DNA from: Actinomycetota bacterium | Lineage (GTDB): Bacteria > Actinomycetota > Acidimicrobiia > Acidimicrobiales > Iamiaceae | Assembly: GCA_016185275.1 (NCBI GenBank) | Contig: JACPNX010000036.1 | Location: 1 to 64,000 of the forward strand | Direction: 5' to 3' | DNA: 64,000 nucleotides | Part shown: positions 1-9,066 of the stretch, piece after piece | Numbering within the stretch: the stretch's first letter is position 1 | Layout: every line of letters begins with the position of its first letter | Program-made: the position numbers and the translations under genes | The notes under the pieces: model-generated | The model's database searches: none | Seen by the model: the letters and a program-made list of their open reading frames with translations, nothing else | What the model was told of the DNA's origin: nothing

Positions 1-50
1 ATCCCGTCGAGCTCCATCCTCACGCTGCGTGTACGTTCCGACTTCGGCAT
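1..50 (-). CDS. Partial start of an unknown protein
   Basis: An ATG at position 50 on the minus strand follows an AAGGAG Shine-Dalgarno-like sequence about 4 nt upstream and opens a frame that runs off the window edge. The 16 visible residues (MPKSERTRSVRMELDG) are basic. Between this start and the end of the next gene an inverted repeat GGGGCTCC/GGAGCCCC surrounds the upstream region. Too little is visible to name the product; the start of a transposase or a small basic protein are both possible. Confidence 0.3.
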   Translation of the reverse strand, partial: MPKSERTRSVRMELDG

Positions 51-133
51 GGGGCTCCTTGCTGTCTCACCAGACCAGTGGGAGCCCCGTGCCTACTCGC
101 CCTGAACTACACCCATGTCATCCGATCGCCCCG

Positions 134-988
134 CTACCGAACCATCTGCCCGGTGTCAGGGTCGATCTTGTAGACGAATGACGGGTACTCGCGGTCTTGC
201 CGACGTTCTTCGAAGCGCGGCAGCCGATCGGTGCGCATCCCTCTAATGACGTACTGGCCGAGAAGCCGAGCGAAACCTGGACGGCTTCCGAGGCTCCGCT
301 CTGCCGTCGCGACGAAGTCGAAGTGCGCCCAGTCGCACTCGTACTCGTCATCAACGCGTTCGAATCCGTCGACAGGGGTCTTCGGCACGCAGTCGACCTG
401 CAGGACAGCATCTCGTCCGCACGTCGAAAGGTACTGCCGGAACTCAGGCGCCCGAACCTCGACCTCCCACCGATCCCGGCTGAGGCGCCAACGCACGAGG
501 TCCTGTTCGCGACCTGCGTGGTTGAGGTATCGCCAACCGTCAGCCGACGGGAAGGCATCCCAGTACCAGAGGAACGGAAGCGAGATGTCGACGACAGGTA
601 GGCGAGCGCCGACGGGAGTGCGTGACCGTGCGAAGAACTCCAGGCGCGCATCTCGCTCAGTCGCCGAGAGTCCGCTGTCGAACCCCCGCTCATCGCCGCT
701 GATCCACACCGACGCGTCACCGATGTCGCGACCGCACCAGGCGGTGTCCGAAAGAGCAGCGCCGACATCATTGGGCTCCACCAGGACGCACCCGCGTCCG
801 CCGTGCCGCTCGTCGGTGAAGTAGTGCTCGCTGATCATGAGCCAGCCGGTCGGGTCCGGGGTGACCGCGCTCAAGACGTCCACGGGCCAGAGCTCGTCGG
901 GGTAGTTGCCGGGCGGGCGCGGCCACTGCTCGGCGAGCGACGACCGATCAGGCCTGCCGAGATAGCCCGGGATCTCAGGAATGCTCAT
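134..988 (-). CDS. Unknown 284-aa protein at the end of the RM operon
   Basis: The 284-residue product matches no family I recognise. It is soluble, acidic, and rich in Trp, Arg and Asp, with no signal peptide or membrane segment. The frame starts with ATG at 988, only 36 bases after the hsdM stop and on the same strand, so it is probably the last gene of the restriction-modification operon. Its reading frame has the strong GC third-position bias of the neighbouring genes, which supports it being real. A role as an accessory or immunity component of the Type I system is possible from context only. Confidence 0.7.
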   Translation of the reverse strand: MSIPEIPGYLGRPDRSSLAEQWPRPPGNYPDELWPVDVLSAVTPDPTGWLMISEHYFTDERHGGRGCVLVEPNDVGAALSDTAWCGRDIGDASVWISGDERGFDSGLSATERDARLEFFARSRTPVGARLPVVDISLPFLWYWDAFPSADGWRYLNHAGREQDLVRWRLSRDRWEVEVRAPEFRQYLSTCGRDAVLQVDCVPKTPVDGFERVDDEYECDWAHFDFVATAERSLGSRPGFARLLGQYVIRGMRTDRLPRFEERRQDREYPSFVYKIDPDTGQMVR

Positions 989-1024
989 CGCGGGATGGCA
1001 CCGATCCGGCCCAGGTGGAGTACC

Positions 1025-2500
1025 TCACTCCGGGGTCTCATCGATCGGCAACGACGCGGCCAGCTCGGTGAACTGCGCAAGCGCCGCTTCGAGCTCTTCG
1101 ACGATCTCCGCGGCGAGGACGCCAGGCGCCGGCAGTGTGCTGGCGTCGTCGAGGGATTCGTCGCGCAGCCAGGTGATGTCGAGGTTGGCCTTGTCGCGGG
1201 CGACGAGCTCGTCGTAGGCGAAGCGACGGAAGCGTTCGGTCTCGACGCGTTTCGATCGATCCTCCGGCCGGTAGCAGTCGACGAAGTCGGCGAGGTCGGC
1301 GGTCCGCAGCGGGTTCGCCTTCAGCGTGAAGTGCATGTTGGTGCGGAGGTCGTAGACCCAGGTCGCCTTGGTCCACGGATCGGCCGCGGCGGGCTTGCGG
1401 TCGAAGAACACCACGTTGGCCTTGACGCCCTGGGCGTAGAAGATGCCGGTGGGCAGGCGCAGGATCGTGTGCAGGTCGCACTCGGCGAGCAGCCGGCGGC
1501 GGATGGTCTCGCCGGCGCCGGCTTCGAACAGGACGTTGTCCGGCAGGACCACGGCGGCGCGCCCGCCGATCTTGAGCATCCCCTTGATGTGCTGCAGGAA
1601 GTTGAGCTGCTTGTTCGAGGTCGACGCCCAGAAGTCGTCTCGCACGACGACGAGGTCCTCGCGCTCGGCCTCGCCGGCTTCGTTGACCATCGTCATCGAC
1701 GACTTGCGACCGAAGGGCGGGTTGGCGGCGACGAGATCGACACGCACGCCGGAGTCAGCCCGCAGCGCGTCGGCGACCGTGACGAGGCTCCCGCCGTTCG
1801 GCGTGCCGATGCCGTGCAGGAGCAGGTTCATGGCGCACAGGCGCGCGGTGCCGTCGACGATCTCCCAGCCGTGCACGGCCTCGTCGCGCAGGAACCGCTT
1901 GTCGTCGGCGTCCATCTCGGCGATGTGGTGGTCGACGATCCACTCGTGGGCAGCCAGCAGGAACCCGCCGGTGCCGCACGCAGGATCCGCGATCGTCTCC
2001 CCGGGCTTGGGCTGGAGGCAGGCGATCATCGCCCGTGTCAGCGCGCGGGGCGTGAAGTACTGCCCGGCACCCGACTTGGTGTCCTCCGCTCCCTTCTGGA
2101 GAAGCCCTTCGTAGGCGTCTCCCTTGAGGTCGGCGTCGACCGACGTCCAGGTCTCCTCGTTGATCAGGTTGACCACGAGCCGCCGGAGCTTGGCCGGGTC
2201 CTGGATGCGGTTCTGCGCCTTGCGGAAGATCGTGCCGAGGGTGCCGGTCTGCCGGCCGAGCGACTCGAGCAGGTGCCGGTAGTGGACCTCGAGCTCGTCG
2301 CCGTCCCGGTCGAGGAGCGACTGCCAGTCGAGTCCGAGGGGGACGACTTCGCCGAGCCCGGCCTTCTGGCGCTCGTCGGCCATCTTCAGGAAGAGCAGGT
2401 ACGTGAGCTGCTCGACGTACTCGATGGTCGAGACGCCGTCGTCGCGCAGGACGTTGCAGAAGTTCCACAGCTTCTGGACGAGCTGGTTCGAGCTGGTCAT
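1025..2500 (-). CDS. hsdM: Type I restriction-modification methyltransferase subunit HsdM
   Basis: This 491-residue protein is the adenine-N6 methyltransferase subunit of a Type I restriction-modification enzyme. An HsdM_N-type helical domain occupies about residues 5-140. It is followed by SAM-binding motif I, DPACGTGG near residues 172-179, and the catalytic motif NPPFG near residue 260, which are the hallmarks of gamma-class N6-adenine methylases. The length is normal for the family. Its ATG overlaps the stop of the truncated TcmP gene (ATGA), so translation is probably coupled. hsdM usually lies next to hsdS; here it is separated from hsdS by four frames, and it is read after them. Confidence 0.96.
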   Translation of the reverse strand: MTSSNQLVQKLWNFCNVLRDDGVSTIEYVEQLTYLLFLKMADERQKAGLGEVVPLGLDWQSLLDRDGDELEVHYRHLLESLGRQTGTLGTIFRKAQNRIQDPAKLRRLVVNLINEETWTSVDADLKGDAYEGLLQKGAEDTKSGAGQYFTPRALTRAMIACLQPKPGETIADPACGTGGFLLAAHEWIVDHHIAEMDADDKRFLRDEAVHGWEIVDGTARLCAMNLLLHGIGTPNGGSLVTVADALRADSGVRVDLVAANPPFGRKSSMTMVNEAGEAEREDLVVVRDDFWASTSNKQLNFLQHIKGMLKIGGRAAVVLPDNVLFEAGAGETIRRRLLAECDLHTILRLPTGIFYAQGVKANVVFFDRKPAAADPWTKATWVYDLRTNMHFTLKANPLRTADLADFVDCYRPEDRSKRVETERFRRFAYDELVARDKANLDITWLRDESLDDASTLPAPGVLAAEIVEELEAALAQFTELAASLPIDETPE

Positions 2501-2850
2501 GTGTCGTCTCGACAGTCGGCAGAGCCGTATGGCGGCTCCGGAGGATCAGCGCGATAGGAAGGCACGTCGTGAGCGGTCATGTCGCCGGCGGCTTCCGGCT
2601 CCGGGAGGGTCTCGAGCGCCCGTACGGCCGACCCGCGGATGTCACGCGAGACGTCGCGCCGCTCGTTCATTGCGTTGCCGGCGAAGAGGTCGAGGTAGAT
2701 CAGGTCACCCGCAGCCTTCTTGCTGCCGGCGGTGGCGAACGCGCGCAGGTACGCCGACAGGATGTCGAGCTTCGCCTCGGTCCAGAATCCCCAGCCGCGC
2801 GGTGCCACTGCTACTTCACCGGTGTCGAAACGGCCGGCATCGCGTCCCAT
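2497..2850 (-). pseudogene. Truncated TcmP (three-Cys-motif partner) gene
   Basis: The 117-residue frame starts with ATG at 2850, inside the 3' end of the three-Cys-motif gene, and ends in an ATGA overlap with hsdM. Residues about 18-55 (WGFWTEAKLDIL, then YLDLFAGNA) match the N-terminal part of the three-Cys-motif partner family TcmP, whose members are usually about 300-400 residues with a Rossmann-like fold. After a GSAVRAL segment the homology stops and an unrelated tail of about 30 residues follows. I infer a 3' deletion that removed most of the gene and fused it to hsdM. A functional short form is possible because the frame is intact and coupled to both neighbours. Confidence 0.7.
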
Positions 2851-3575
2851 GTCCGACCGTCGAGCTCGCGCCCACCGGCTTTCGGCGTGCGCCCGCCCCA
2901 CTGCTTGAAGAAGAACTTCACCTCGGCGGCGCGTGCCGCGTCGCGCAGCGCACGGACCCAGTCGATGTCCATCGGTCGCGCTCGAGGACCGGATTCGCCG
3001 CCGACGATCAGCCAGTCGATGTCGGTGAGGTCGAGCGCAAGCGGTCCGAGCAGCGGCTCCGCCGACACGAAACGGATGGCTGCCGGAACCTGCCGCAAGT
3101 GGGTGAGCCGGAACGCGTACCGCTGCGTCTCGACGGAGACGCCCATCCACACGTTCGGCGGCCACGGCAGCTCGGGCGCGAGCTGTGCCAGGCGCTTCGC
3201 CCGTTTGGTCAGCACTTGGTACTGGTGCTGGGGGGTCTCGACCATCACGTCGAAGACGTCTCGAATGAACGAGAGCGGGACGCCTTCGTGGAAGAGGTCG
3301 CTCATCGAGTTCACGAACACCGTGCGCGACCCCGACCAGTGGCGCGGCGCGTCGACGACGTCGGGGTGCAACGTCAGCCCGAATCCCGGCCCGCTGGTCC
3401 TCGGGTCGCCGTCGCGCTGGTACTTCGCCTGACCCATCGCCTGCAACCGCTTGGCCAACGTGAGGGCGTAGCAGTTGTCGCATCCGGGCGACGTGCGATC
3501 GCAGCCCGTGGATGGGTTCCAGGTGACCTCGGTCCACTCGATCGCTGACTCGGCCACTGTCATGCCTCCGAACAT
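2811..3575 (-). CDS. Three-Cys-motif protein (DUF5131, phage Gp37/Gp68 family)
   Basis: This 254-residue protein opens with the signature SAIEWTEVTWNPSTGC and carries a CX6CX2C cysteine triad at residues 25, 32 and 35. That pattern defines the DUF5131 or 'phage Gp37/Gp68' family and resembles the metal-cluster-binding triad of radical-SAM-like proteins. The family is regularly encoded beside TcmP in mobile and defence loci, as here. The rest contains the conserved WPPNVWMGVSVE and FVSAEPLLGP segments, so the gene looks full length. A second ATG at 3563 is an alternative start but has GGAGG only one base away. Function in the cell is unknown; a conflict-related nucleic-acid or cofactor enzyme is inferred from context. 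Confidence 0.88.
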   Translation of the reverse strand: MFGGMTVAESAIEWTEVTWNPSTGCDRTSPGCDNCYALTLAKRLQAMGQAKYQRDGDPRTSGPGFGLTLHPDVVDAPRHWSGSRTVFVNSMSDLFHEGVPLSFIRDVFDVMVETPQHQYQVLTKRAKRLAQLAPELPWPPNVWMGVSVETQRYAFRLTHLRQVPAAIRFVSAEPLLGPLALDLTDIDWLIVGGESGPRARPMDIDWVRALRDAARAAEVKFFFKQWGGRTPKAGGRELDGRTWDAMPAVSTPVK

Positions 3576-3618
3576 ACGGAGGGGGCGTGACAGCCATGGG
3601 GGCCGAGCGAGGACGCCA

Positions 3619-4782
3619 TCACACCAGCCCGAGCCGGTCGGCGAGCCCGTCGAAGGTCGACGCGCGCTGCACGTCGAGCAATCGGAAGGCCCGCGTGTAC
3701 GGGGTGCGGCCCTCCTTCGCGCTCGCGATCAGCGCGCTCGCGAACCGGCGACTCACCTGGACGGGCTTGGTGTTGTAGTAGCTCCCTCCACCGCCGCTGC
3801 GGGCCGCGAGGAACTCCGCGACACGCTCGCGTTCCACGTCCAGCTCGACGAGGTACTGCTCCCACGTCAGCGCGCCGGCCTCGCGCAGGCGACCGAGAAC
3901 CACCCGGGGGCTGACGCGGAAGTGCTCGGCAATTGGGTGCAGCTGGGCCCGCAAGTCCCCGCTCGGATCGAGTCGGTTGCGGAACTCGCCCATCGGCACC
4001 AGGAGCTCAGCGGCGACCTGGTTGCACCACCGCTCGACGTCGTTGGCCCGGACGGAACGCGGATCGAGGTCGGACAGCGCCGTCTCACCCAGCCAGAGGT
4101 GGGCGAGCTCGTGCACGAGCGTGAACACCTGCGCCGACTTGGCGTCCGCGCCGTTGACGAACACGAGAGCGGCGTACGGGTCGGCGAGCGCGAAGCCTCG
4201 GAACTCATGGGGATCGAGGGTGCGATGCGTGTTGGAAGCGACGATGCCGCTGATCATCACGAGGACGCCGGCTGCTTCCGCGCGCTCACGGAGCCACGCC
4301 AGCGCGCCGTCGGACCCGCGGCACGCCGCACGGTTCTGCGCCGTCCAGTCGAGCACCACCCGCATCTGGGCGGCGACATCATCAACGGCATGGTTCGTGC
4401 TGGCCGCCCCGACGAAGGCCAGCGGAGGTTCGCCTTCGAGGATCTGGTTGTCCCGGTACCACTCCTGCCGCCGCTCGCAGGCGTAGATCACGTCCAGAAG
4501 GTCGGCGGAGACAACCTCGTCGGCGCCGACGGGACGGTCGCCGACGGTACGGAGGTCGGGGATCGGCACCGTTTCGACGGGTGGCTCCTCCAGGAAGAGG
4601 AACCCGACCGGTGTGTGCGTCTTCCGGGCGAAATCCTCGAGCTGCTTCAGCGTCGGTGCGGCCTCGCCCGCCAGCCACGCCTCGAACTTCGGGAACCGCC
4701 GGTCCCAATCGTCCTCAGTGATGCCGGAGCGCGCCCGAGCCCACGCCAAGACGTTCGGCCGAACCTCGACCCGCACACTCAC
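3619..4782 (-). CDS. ImmA/IrrE-type metallopeptidase with N-terminal HTH
   Basis: The 387-residue protein begins with an Xre-like region (residues about 8-65, with the PTLKQLEDFARKTHTPVGFLFL segment typical of the family). It then carries a zinc peptidase domain with HELAH at residues 224-228. ImmA/IrrE peptidases cleave repressors or antitoxin-like regulators; copies encoded within Type I RM operons are common. The start is GTG, overlapping the stop of a 24-codon upstream frame (GTGA). Its substrate is not visible from the sequence; the fused HTH suggests that it senses or controls transcription itself. Confidence 0.9.
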   Translation of the reverse strand: MSVRVEVRPNVLAWARARSGITEDDWDRRFPKFEAWLAGEAAPTLKQLEDFARKTHTPVGFLFLEEPPVETVPIPDLRTVGDRPVGADEVVSADLLDVIYACERRQEWYRDNQILEGEPPLAFVGAASTNHAVDDVAAQMRVVLDWTAQNRAACRGSDGALAWLRERAEAAGVLVMISGIVASNTHRTLDPHEFRGFALADPYAALVFVNGADAKSAQVFTLVHELAHLWLGETALSDLDPRSVRANDVERWCNQVAAELLVPMGEFRNRLDPSGDLRAQLHPIAEHFRVSPRVVLGRLREAGALTWEQYLVELDVERERVAEFLAARSGGGGSYYNTKPVQVSRRFASALIASAKEGRTPYTRAFRLLDVQRASTFDGLADRLGLV

Positions 4783-4853
4783 GGCCGCACACCTCCTCGA
4801 ACACCTCGTGCAGCACCGATCGACCGTACTTTGGGAGTGTGACGGTCACTCAT
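4779..4853 (-). CDS. 24-aa ORF bridging hsdS and the ImmA gene
   Basis: A 24-codon frame starts with an ATG that overlaps the hsdS stop (ATGA) and ends in a TGA that overlaps the GTG start of the peptidase gene (GTGA). The product is Arg/Gly-rich with no recognisable domain. The exact fit on both sides suggests a translational-coupling relay, carrying ribosomes from hsdS to the peptidase gene. Chance overlap cannot be excluded for so short a frame. Confidence 0.4.
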   Translation of the reverse strand: MSDRHTPKVRSIGAARGVRGGVRP

Positions 4854-6268
4854 GCCTTCGCTCCCGCCCGGCGGGGCTTGGCCTTCGGGGCCGCGGCTCG
4901 CTCGTCTCGGATCCGCTCCAGCAGAACCGATGCCGGCTCGTCGGTCGGGTCCTGCGGCACGAGCCGTCCTTCGAACGCCGACTTCAAGATCGACCGGCGC
5001 AGGGCCGCCGATCGCACCAAGGCGGCATCGACGGCGCGACCGCAGGCGTCGATGAACGACATGTGCCGCTCGACCTCGGCAACGATCCGTGCCTGCTCCT
5101 CCAAAGGTGGTAGCGCAACCGGGAGCGGAATCAGGGTGCGAAGTGAGAGGTTGTATTGACCCGCCGACGAGGCGGCTGCACTTTCCAGCTCGCCGCGCCA
5201 CCACGGCGCGGTGAGCAGCATCGAGAGGAACCGTGCGTCAACCGCGTTGACAAGCGTCCGGAACCGGATGAGGTACGACGCGAACGAACACCCGACCTCG
5301 CTCGTGACTGGCGCGCATCTCCCAATGAGGTCACGACTCCCGTTCGTTCGCACGATCAACAAGTCACCCGGCTTCAGGAGCAGTTCGGCGTCAATCGGCG
5401 CGCCGGATGGTGCTCGCTTCAGATCGCCGAGATCGAGCGCACCTCGTTGGACGTTCGGGATCCGTAGCACTCCAATGCCGGTCTCCTCGTAGCCGCACTT
5501 GACGCTCGTTCCGTAGCCAGCGCCGCGAGCCAGCGACCCGAGAGCACACCAGGCCCAAGTGCGCGGCACGGAGGGCCCGAGGGGCGGATTGATCGACTGG
5601 GCGCCGAGGTCGGCCAAAACATTCGTGGCGGGAGTGTCAGTCAGGTCTTGGGGGACGAGGCGGCCGGAGACGGCGGCGGCGAGGACGGCGTCTCGCATGC
5701 GCTTGAGGAGTTGGCGGACGGTGCGAAGTCCGGCTTCGCCGGCGTCGAGCTTGGAGAACGCTTCCTCGATCGCGACGACGATTTGCCCTTGCTCGGCCGT
5801 CGGAGCGACGCACAACCGAACGTCGTCGGCTAGTCGCGAACTCGCGATGCTCGCCTGGTTCACGTGATTCGAAATCAGGTGACTCAGTCCACCCGAGGCC
5901 CACAGATGATGCAGCTGACGCGCGACAAAAGATGGGACCATGCCGTCAGCGAGCCGAACTCGCGTCATGTGATTCGAAAACGCCACGAGCTCGTGACTGA
6001 GATATGGCGCCGATTTGCCCACCAGTGCAGGACTGTTCGTGTTGTTAAACAACACATCGCCGAAGGTCAGTCGCCTGTCGCCCGCGTCGGCTGCGACGTA
6101 CTTCAGCTTGGCCATGTCGATCTCGCCGTTTCGATTGACGTTCATCGGGCGCAGGTGGGGAACCCCGACGCCATCCGCGTTATGGATCCCGCTGGCGAAG
6201 CCCGAGCTCACATCCACGGCGACATCTGAAACGTAGGCCTTTGCCCAGCCCTGAGGCAGCTCGCTCAT
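4850..6268 (-). CDS. hsdS: Type I restriction-modification specificity subunit HsdS
   Basis: This 472-residue protein provides DNA sequence recognition for the HsdR/HsdM enzyme. It has the usual internal duplication: target recognition domain 1 (about residues 1-150), a conserved helix ending in AAAVSGRLVPQDLTDTPA, target recognition domain 2 (about 235-400), and a second helix ending in AFEGRLVPQDPTDEPA. Both half-repeats are complete, so a bipartite target site is expected. Its ATG overlaps the hsdR stop (ATGA). The basic Lys/Ala/Arg tail is variable in this family. Base composition inside the recognition domains is slightly lower in GC than in neighbouring genes, as is common for exchanged specificity domains. 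Confidence 0.95.
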   Translation of the reverse strand: MSELPQGWAKAYVSDVAVDVSSGFASGIHNADGVGVPHLRPMNVNRNGEIDMAKLKYVAADAGDRRLTFGDVLFNNTNSPALVGKSAPYLSHELVAFSNHMTRVRLADGMVPSFVARQLHHLWASGGLSHLISNHVNQASIASSRLADDVRLCVAPTAEQGQIVVAIEEAFSKLDAGEAGLRTVRQLLKRMRDAVLAAAVSGRLVPQDLTDTPATNVLADLGAQSINPPLGPSVPRTWAWCALGSLARGAGYGTSVKCGYEETGIGVLRIPNVQRGALDLGDLKRAPSGAPIDAELLLKPGDLLIVRTNGSRDLIGRCAPVTSEVGCSFASYLIRFRTLVNAVDARFLSMLLTAPWWRGELESAAASSAGQYNLSLRTLIPLPVALPPLEEQARIVAEVERHMSFIDACGRAVDAALVRSAALRRSILKSAFEGRLVPQDPTDEPASVLLERIRDERAAAPKAKPRRAGAKA

Positions 6269-9066
6269 GCGACGAGCTCTTCGGCGAGCTCAGCGAGGAT
6301 CGACGCGAGTCGTCCGTCGAAGTCCTTGTTGGCGCGCCCGAAGCCACCGTGGCCGACGAAGGGCTCGAGCTCGAAGTCGTCGGGCGCGATGCTCAAGCTC
6401 GTCGCCAGGTGGTCCTTGATCCTCGTGAGCCACGCGAGCTGGTCGTCGGTGAAGACCGTTCCGGCCTGCTTCTGCTGGGCAAGCCAGCTCTGGAACCGCT
6501 CCTCGACCGTGAGCGGATAGGCGACGAGCTCGTCGCCGGGGTCGAGTGCCTTGCGGACGAGCGAGATCAGGTTCGTGAACTGCTTGCCCGCGGAGCCCCG
6601 CACCCGCGCCGCCTCGAGCGCTTCGTAGGCGGACCACAGGCGCTCGGGCGTCCAGTTGTACGGCGGCCGGCCGATGGTGGCCGCCAGCTCCTTGATCGCC
6701 TTGAGTGTGAGCCGCTTGCCGTAGGGCCGTGAGTAGAGGATCTGGAGGGCGTCGATGTCGTCGTGGTGCTCGGCGACGAACGCCTGCCACGACTCGATCG
6801 TCTGTCGTGCTCTATCCGTAGCGTCGAGAGAGAAGCCGGCGTCGATGACGGCGTCCTTCGAGGTCTCGTCGAGCACCTGCATGTAGCTGCGGCGCACGTC
6901 GAGGAGCTTGCTGCGCAGCGCCGGGCGTTCGGCGAGGATCCGAGACGCCTGCTCGACGAGCTCGGCCCGTGCGGTGTCGACTTGCTCTTCGGTCGGGTCG
7001 GCGCCGCCGTTCGCCTCGGCGGCGCGCTCCCAGGCCTTGTCGATGTCGACGGCGTTGGTCAGCACCCGGACGATGTCGGTGAGGTCGACGCCGTCGGCGG
7101 CTTCGGCCAGCTCGGCCCGGTCCTCGCTCGAGATGGCGCGGTCGAGGCGGGCGAGCCGGCCGGCGATGGACGACACGACATCCGCGTCGCGCACGCCCGC
7201 CGCTACCTGGTCGAGCAGCTTCTTGAGCGAGTCGGCCTTGCGCCGGTCGAGCGGGTTCGTGTCGTTGAACTCGCCTTCGGTGACACCGACGGCGTCGACG
7301 ATGACGAAGTGCGTCTTGGCGGTGGCATCGGCCGAGACCGCCTGCAGGTCGTTGGGGTCGATGACCCGCACACCGCGGCCCTTCATCTGCTCGAAGAAGT
7401 TCCGCGATCGCACCTGGCGCATGAACATCACGCACTCGAGCGGGCGCACGTCGGTGCCGGTGGCGATCATGTCCACGGTGACGGCGATGCGCGGGTTGAA
7501 GCTGTTGCGGAACTGGTTGAGCAGGTCCTCGGGCTTCACCCCGGTCGTCCGATACGTGATCTTGACGGCGAAGTCGTTGCCGCGCCCGAACTCCTCACGG
7601 CAGATGCGCACGATGTCGTCGGCGTGGCTGTCGTCCTTGGCGAAGATGAGCGTCTTCGGGACCTCGCTCCGGCTCGGGAAGATCCCGCCCTCGTCGAGCG
7701 GCTCGAACAGGTTGTCGCGGAAGGTGCGGATGATGGTGCGGATCTGGTCGAGCGAGACCACGTCGCGGTCGAGCTGGCGGGCGTCGTAGACGACGTCCTC
7801 GTCGAGCTTCTCGAGCCGGACCCTGCGCGTCTCGCGTTCTCGGAACTTGGTGACGAGTCCCGCTTCGACGGTCGAACCCTGCTCGCTGATCTTGGTGCGG
7901 ATCCGGTAGACGTCGAAGTCGACGTTGACCCCGTCGGCGACGGCCTCGGCATGGCCGTACTCGACGACGAGGTTCTGGTTGAAGAACCCGAACGTCTGCT
8001 TGGCCGGGGTGGCGGTCAGCCCGACCAGGAACGCATCGAAGTACTCGATGACCTGCCGCCACACGCCGTAGATCGACCGGTGACACTCGTCGACGATCAC
8101 GACGTCGAACGCCTCGATCGGGATCGCCGGGTTGTACGTGACCTCGACGGGCCGGTCCGGTTCGATCTCCGAGCCGGACTTCTCGTCCACGTCCTCTGCC
8201 AGCTCCTCCTCGCCGCGCAGCATCGAGTAGAGGCGCTGCACGGTCGTGATGACGACGCGCGCGGCGGGGTCGATGCGGTTCGAGGTGAGCAGCTGCACGT
8301 TGTAGAGGTCGGTGAACTTGCGACCATCGCCGGGTGTGGCGAACTGCTGGAACTCGTGCAGGGTCTGTCGACCGAGGTTCGCCCGGTCGACGAGGAACAG
8401 GACGCGCTCGGCGCCGGCCGTGAGCACCAGCCGGTAGGCGAGGTTCGCGGCCATGAACGTCTTGCCGGAGCCGGTGGCCATCTGGGCGAGCGCGCGCGGG
8501 TGGTTGTGGACCATCGACGTCTCGACGCGCTTGATGGCCTCGACCTGGATGCGGCGCAGACCCTCGGGACCAACCGGTCCGAGGCGCTGCAAACGGGCTC
8601 GCAGCGATCCACCATCGGCGTCGTCGACCCAGTGCCGCATCCACCGGGCCAGCGTCTCCGGTCGATGGAAGGCGACGACCGGCCGCGACCTCGGGTCGGG
8701 GTCGAAGCCGTCGGTGAACATCGTCTCGTCGCCGGTCGACTCGTAGAGGAACGGCAGCGGCTTCACGAGCGCGCCGAGGTTCGATGGGAGGCCGGCGGCG
8801 TACTTCGCCGACTGCGGCTCGACCCCGGCGAGCGGAGTCCCCGAGGGCTTGGCTTCGACGGCGCCGGCCGCTTTGCCGTCGACGAACAGCAGGTAGTCGG
8901 CCCGCCCGTGACCGCTCGCCATGATGAACTCCCGCACGGCCACGCCCTGGCCGGCGTACAGGTTCATCTGGTCCCGGCTCTGGACGTGCCACCCGCACGC
9001 GACGAGCTGGCGGTCGATCTCGACCCGGGCGCGAGCCTCCGCCGCCAGGTAGGCGCTGTCCGTCAT
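6265..9066 (-). CDS. hsdR: Type I restriction endonuclease subunit HsdR
   Basis: The 933-residue subunit cuts unmodified DNA and drives translocation. An N-terminal PD-(D/E)xK nuclease region is seen as RADYLLFVDGKAAGAVEAK. It is followed by an SF2 helicase with Walker A MATGSGKTF, Walker B VIVDECHRS, motif III LTATP and a helicase C domain, then a coiled-coil-rich C-terminus. I chose ATG 9066 (MTDSAYLAAEARARVEIDRQ) because homologues start here and the upstream codons read like non-coding sequence. That ATG overlaps the stop of an 11-codon leaderless frame. It is the first main gene of the RM operon. Confidence 0.96.
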   Translation of the reverse strand: MTDSAYLAAEARARVEIDRQLVACGWHVQSRDQMNLYAGQGVAVREFIMASGHGRADYLLFVDGKAAGAVEAKPSGTPLAGVEPQSAKYAAGLPSNLGALVKPLPFLYESTGDETMFTDGFDPDPRSRPVVAFHRPETLARWMRHWVDDADGGSLRARLQRLGPVGPEGLRRIQVEAIKRVETSMVHNHPRALAQMATGSGKTFMAANLAYRLVLTAGAERVLFLVDRANLGRQTLHEFQQFATPGDGRKFTDLYNVQLLTSNRIDPAARVVITTVQRLYSMLRGEEELAEDVDEKSGSEIEPDRPVEVTYNPAIPIEAFDVVIVDECHRSIYGVWRQVIEYFDAFLVGLTATPAKQTFGFFNQNLVVEYGHAEAVADGVNVDFDVYRIRTKISEQGSTVEAGLVTKFRERETRRVRLEKLDEDVVYDARQLDRDVVSLDQIRTIIRTFRDNLFEPLDEGGIFPSRSEVPKTLIFAKDDSHADDIVRICREEFGRGNDFAVKITYRTTGVKPEDLLNQFRNSFNPRIAVTVDMIATGTDVRPLECVMFMRQVRSRNFFEQMKGRGVRVIDPNDLQAVSADATAKTHFVIVDAVGVTEGEFNDTNPLDRRKADSLKKLLDQVAAGVRDADVVSSIAGRLARLDRAISSEDRAELAEAADGVDLTDIVRVLTNAVDIDKAWERAAEANGGADPTEEQVDTARAELVEQASRILAERPALRSKLLDVRRSYMQVLDETSKDAVIDAGFSLDATDRARQTIESWQAFVAEHHDDIDALQILYSRPYGKRLTLKAIKELAATIGRPPYNWTPERLWSAYEALEAARVRGSAGKQFTNLISLVRKALDPGDELVAYPLTVEERFQSWLAQQKQAGTVFTDDQLAWLTRIKDHLATSLSIAPDDFELEPFVGHGGFGRANKDFDGRLASILAELAEELVA

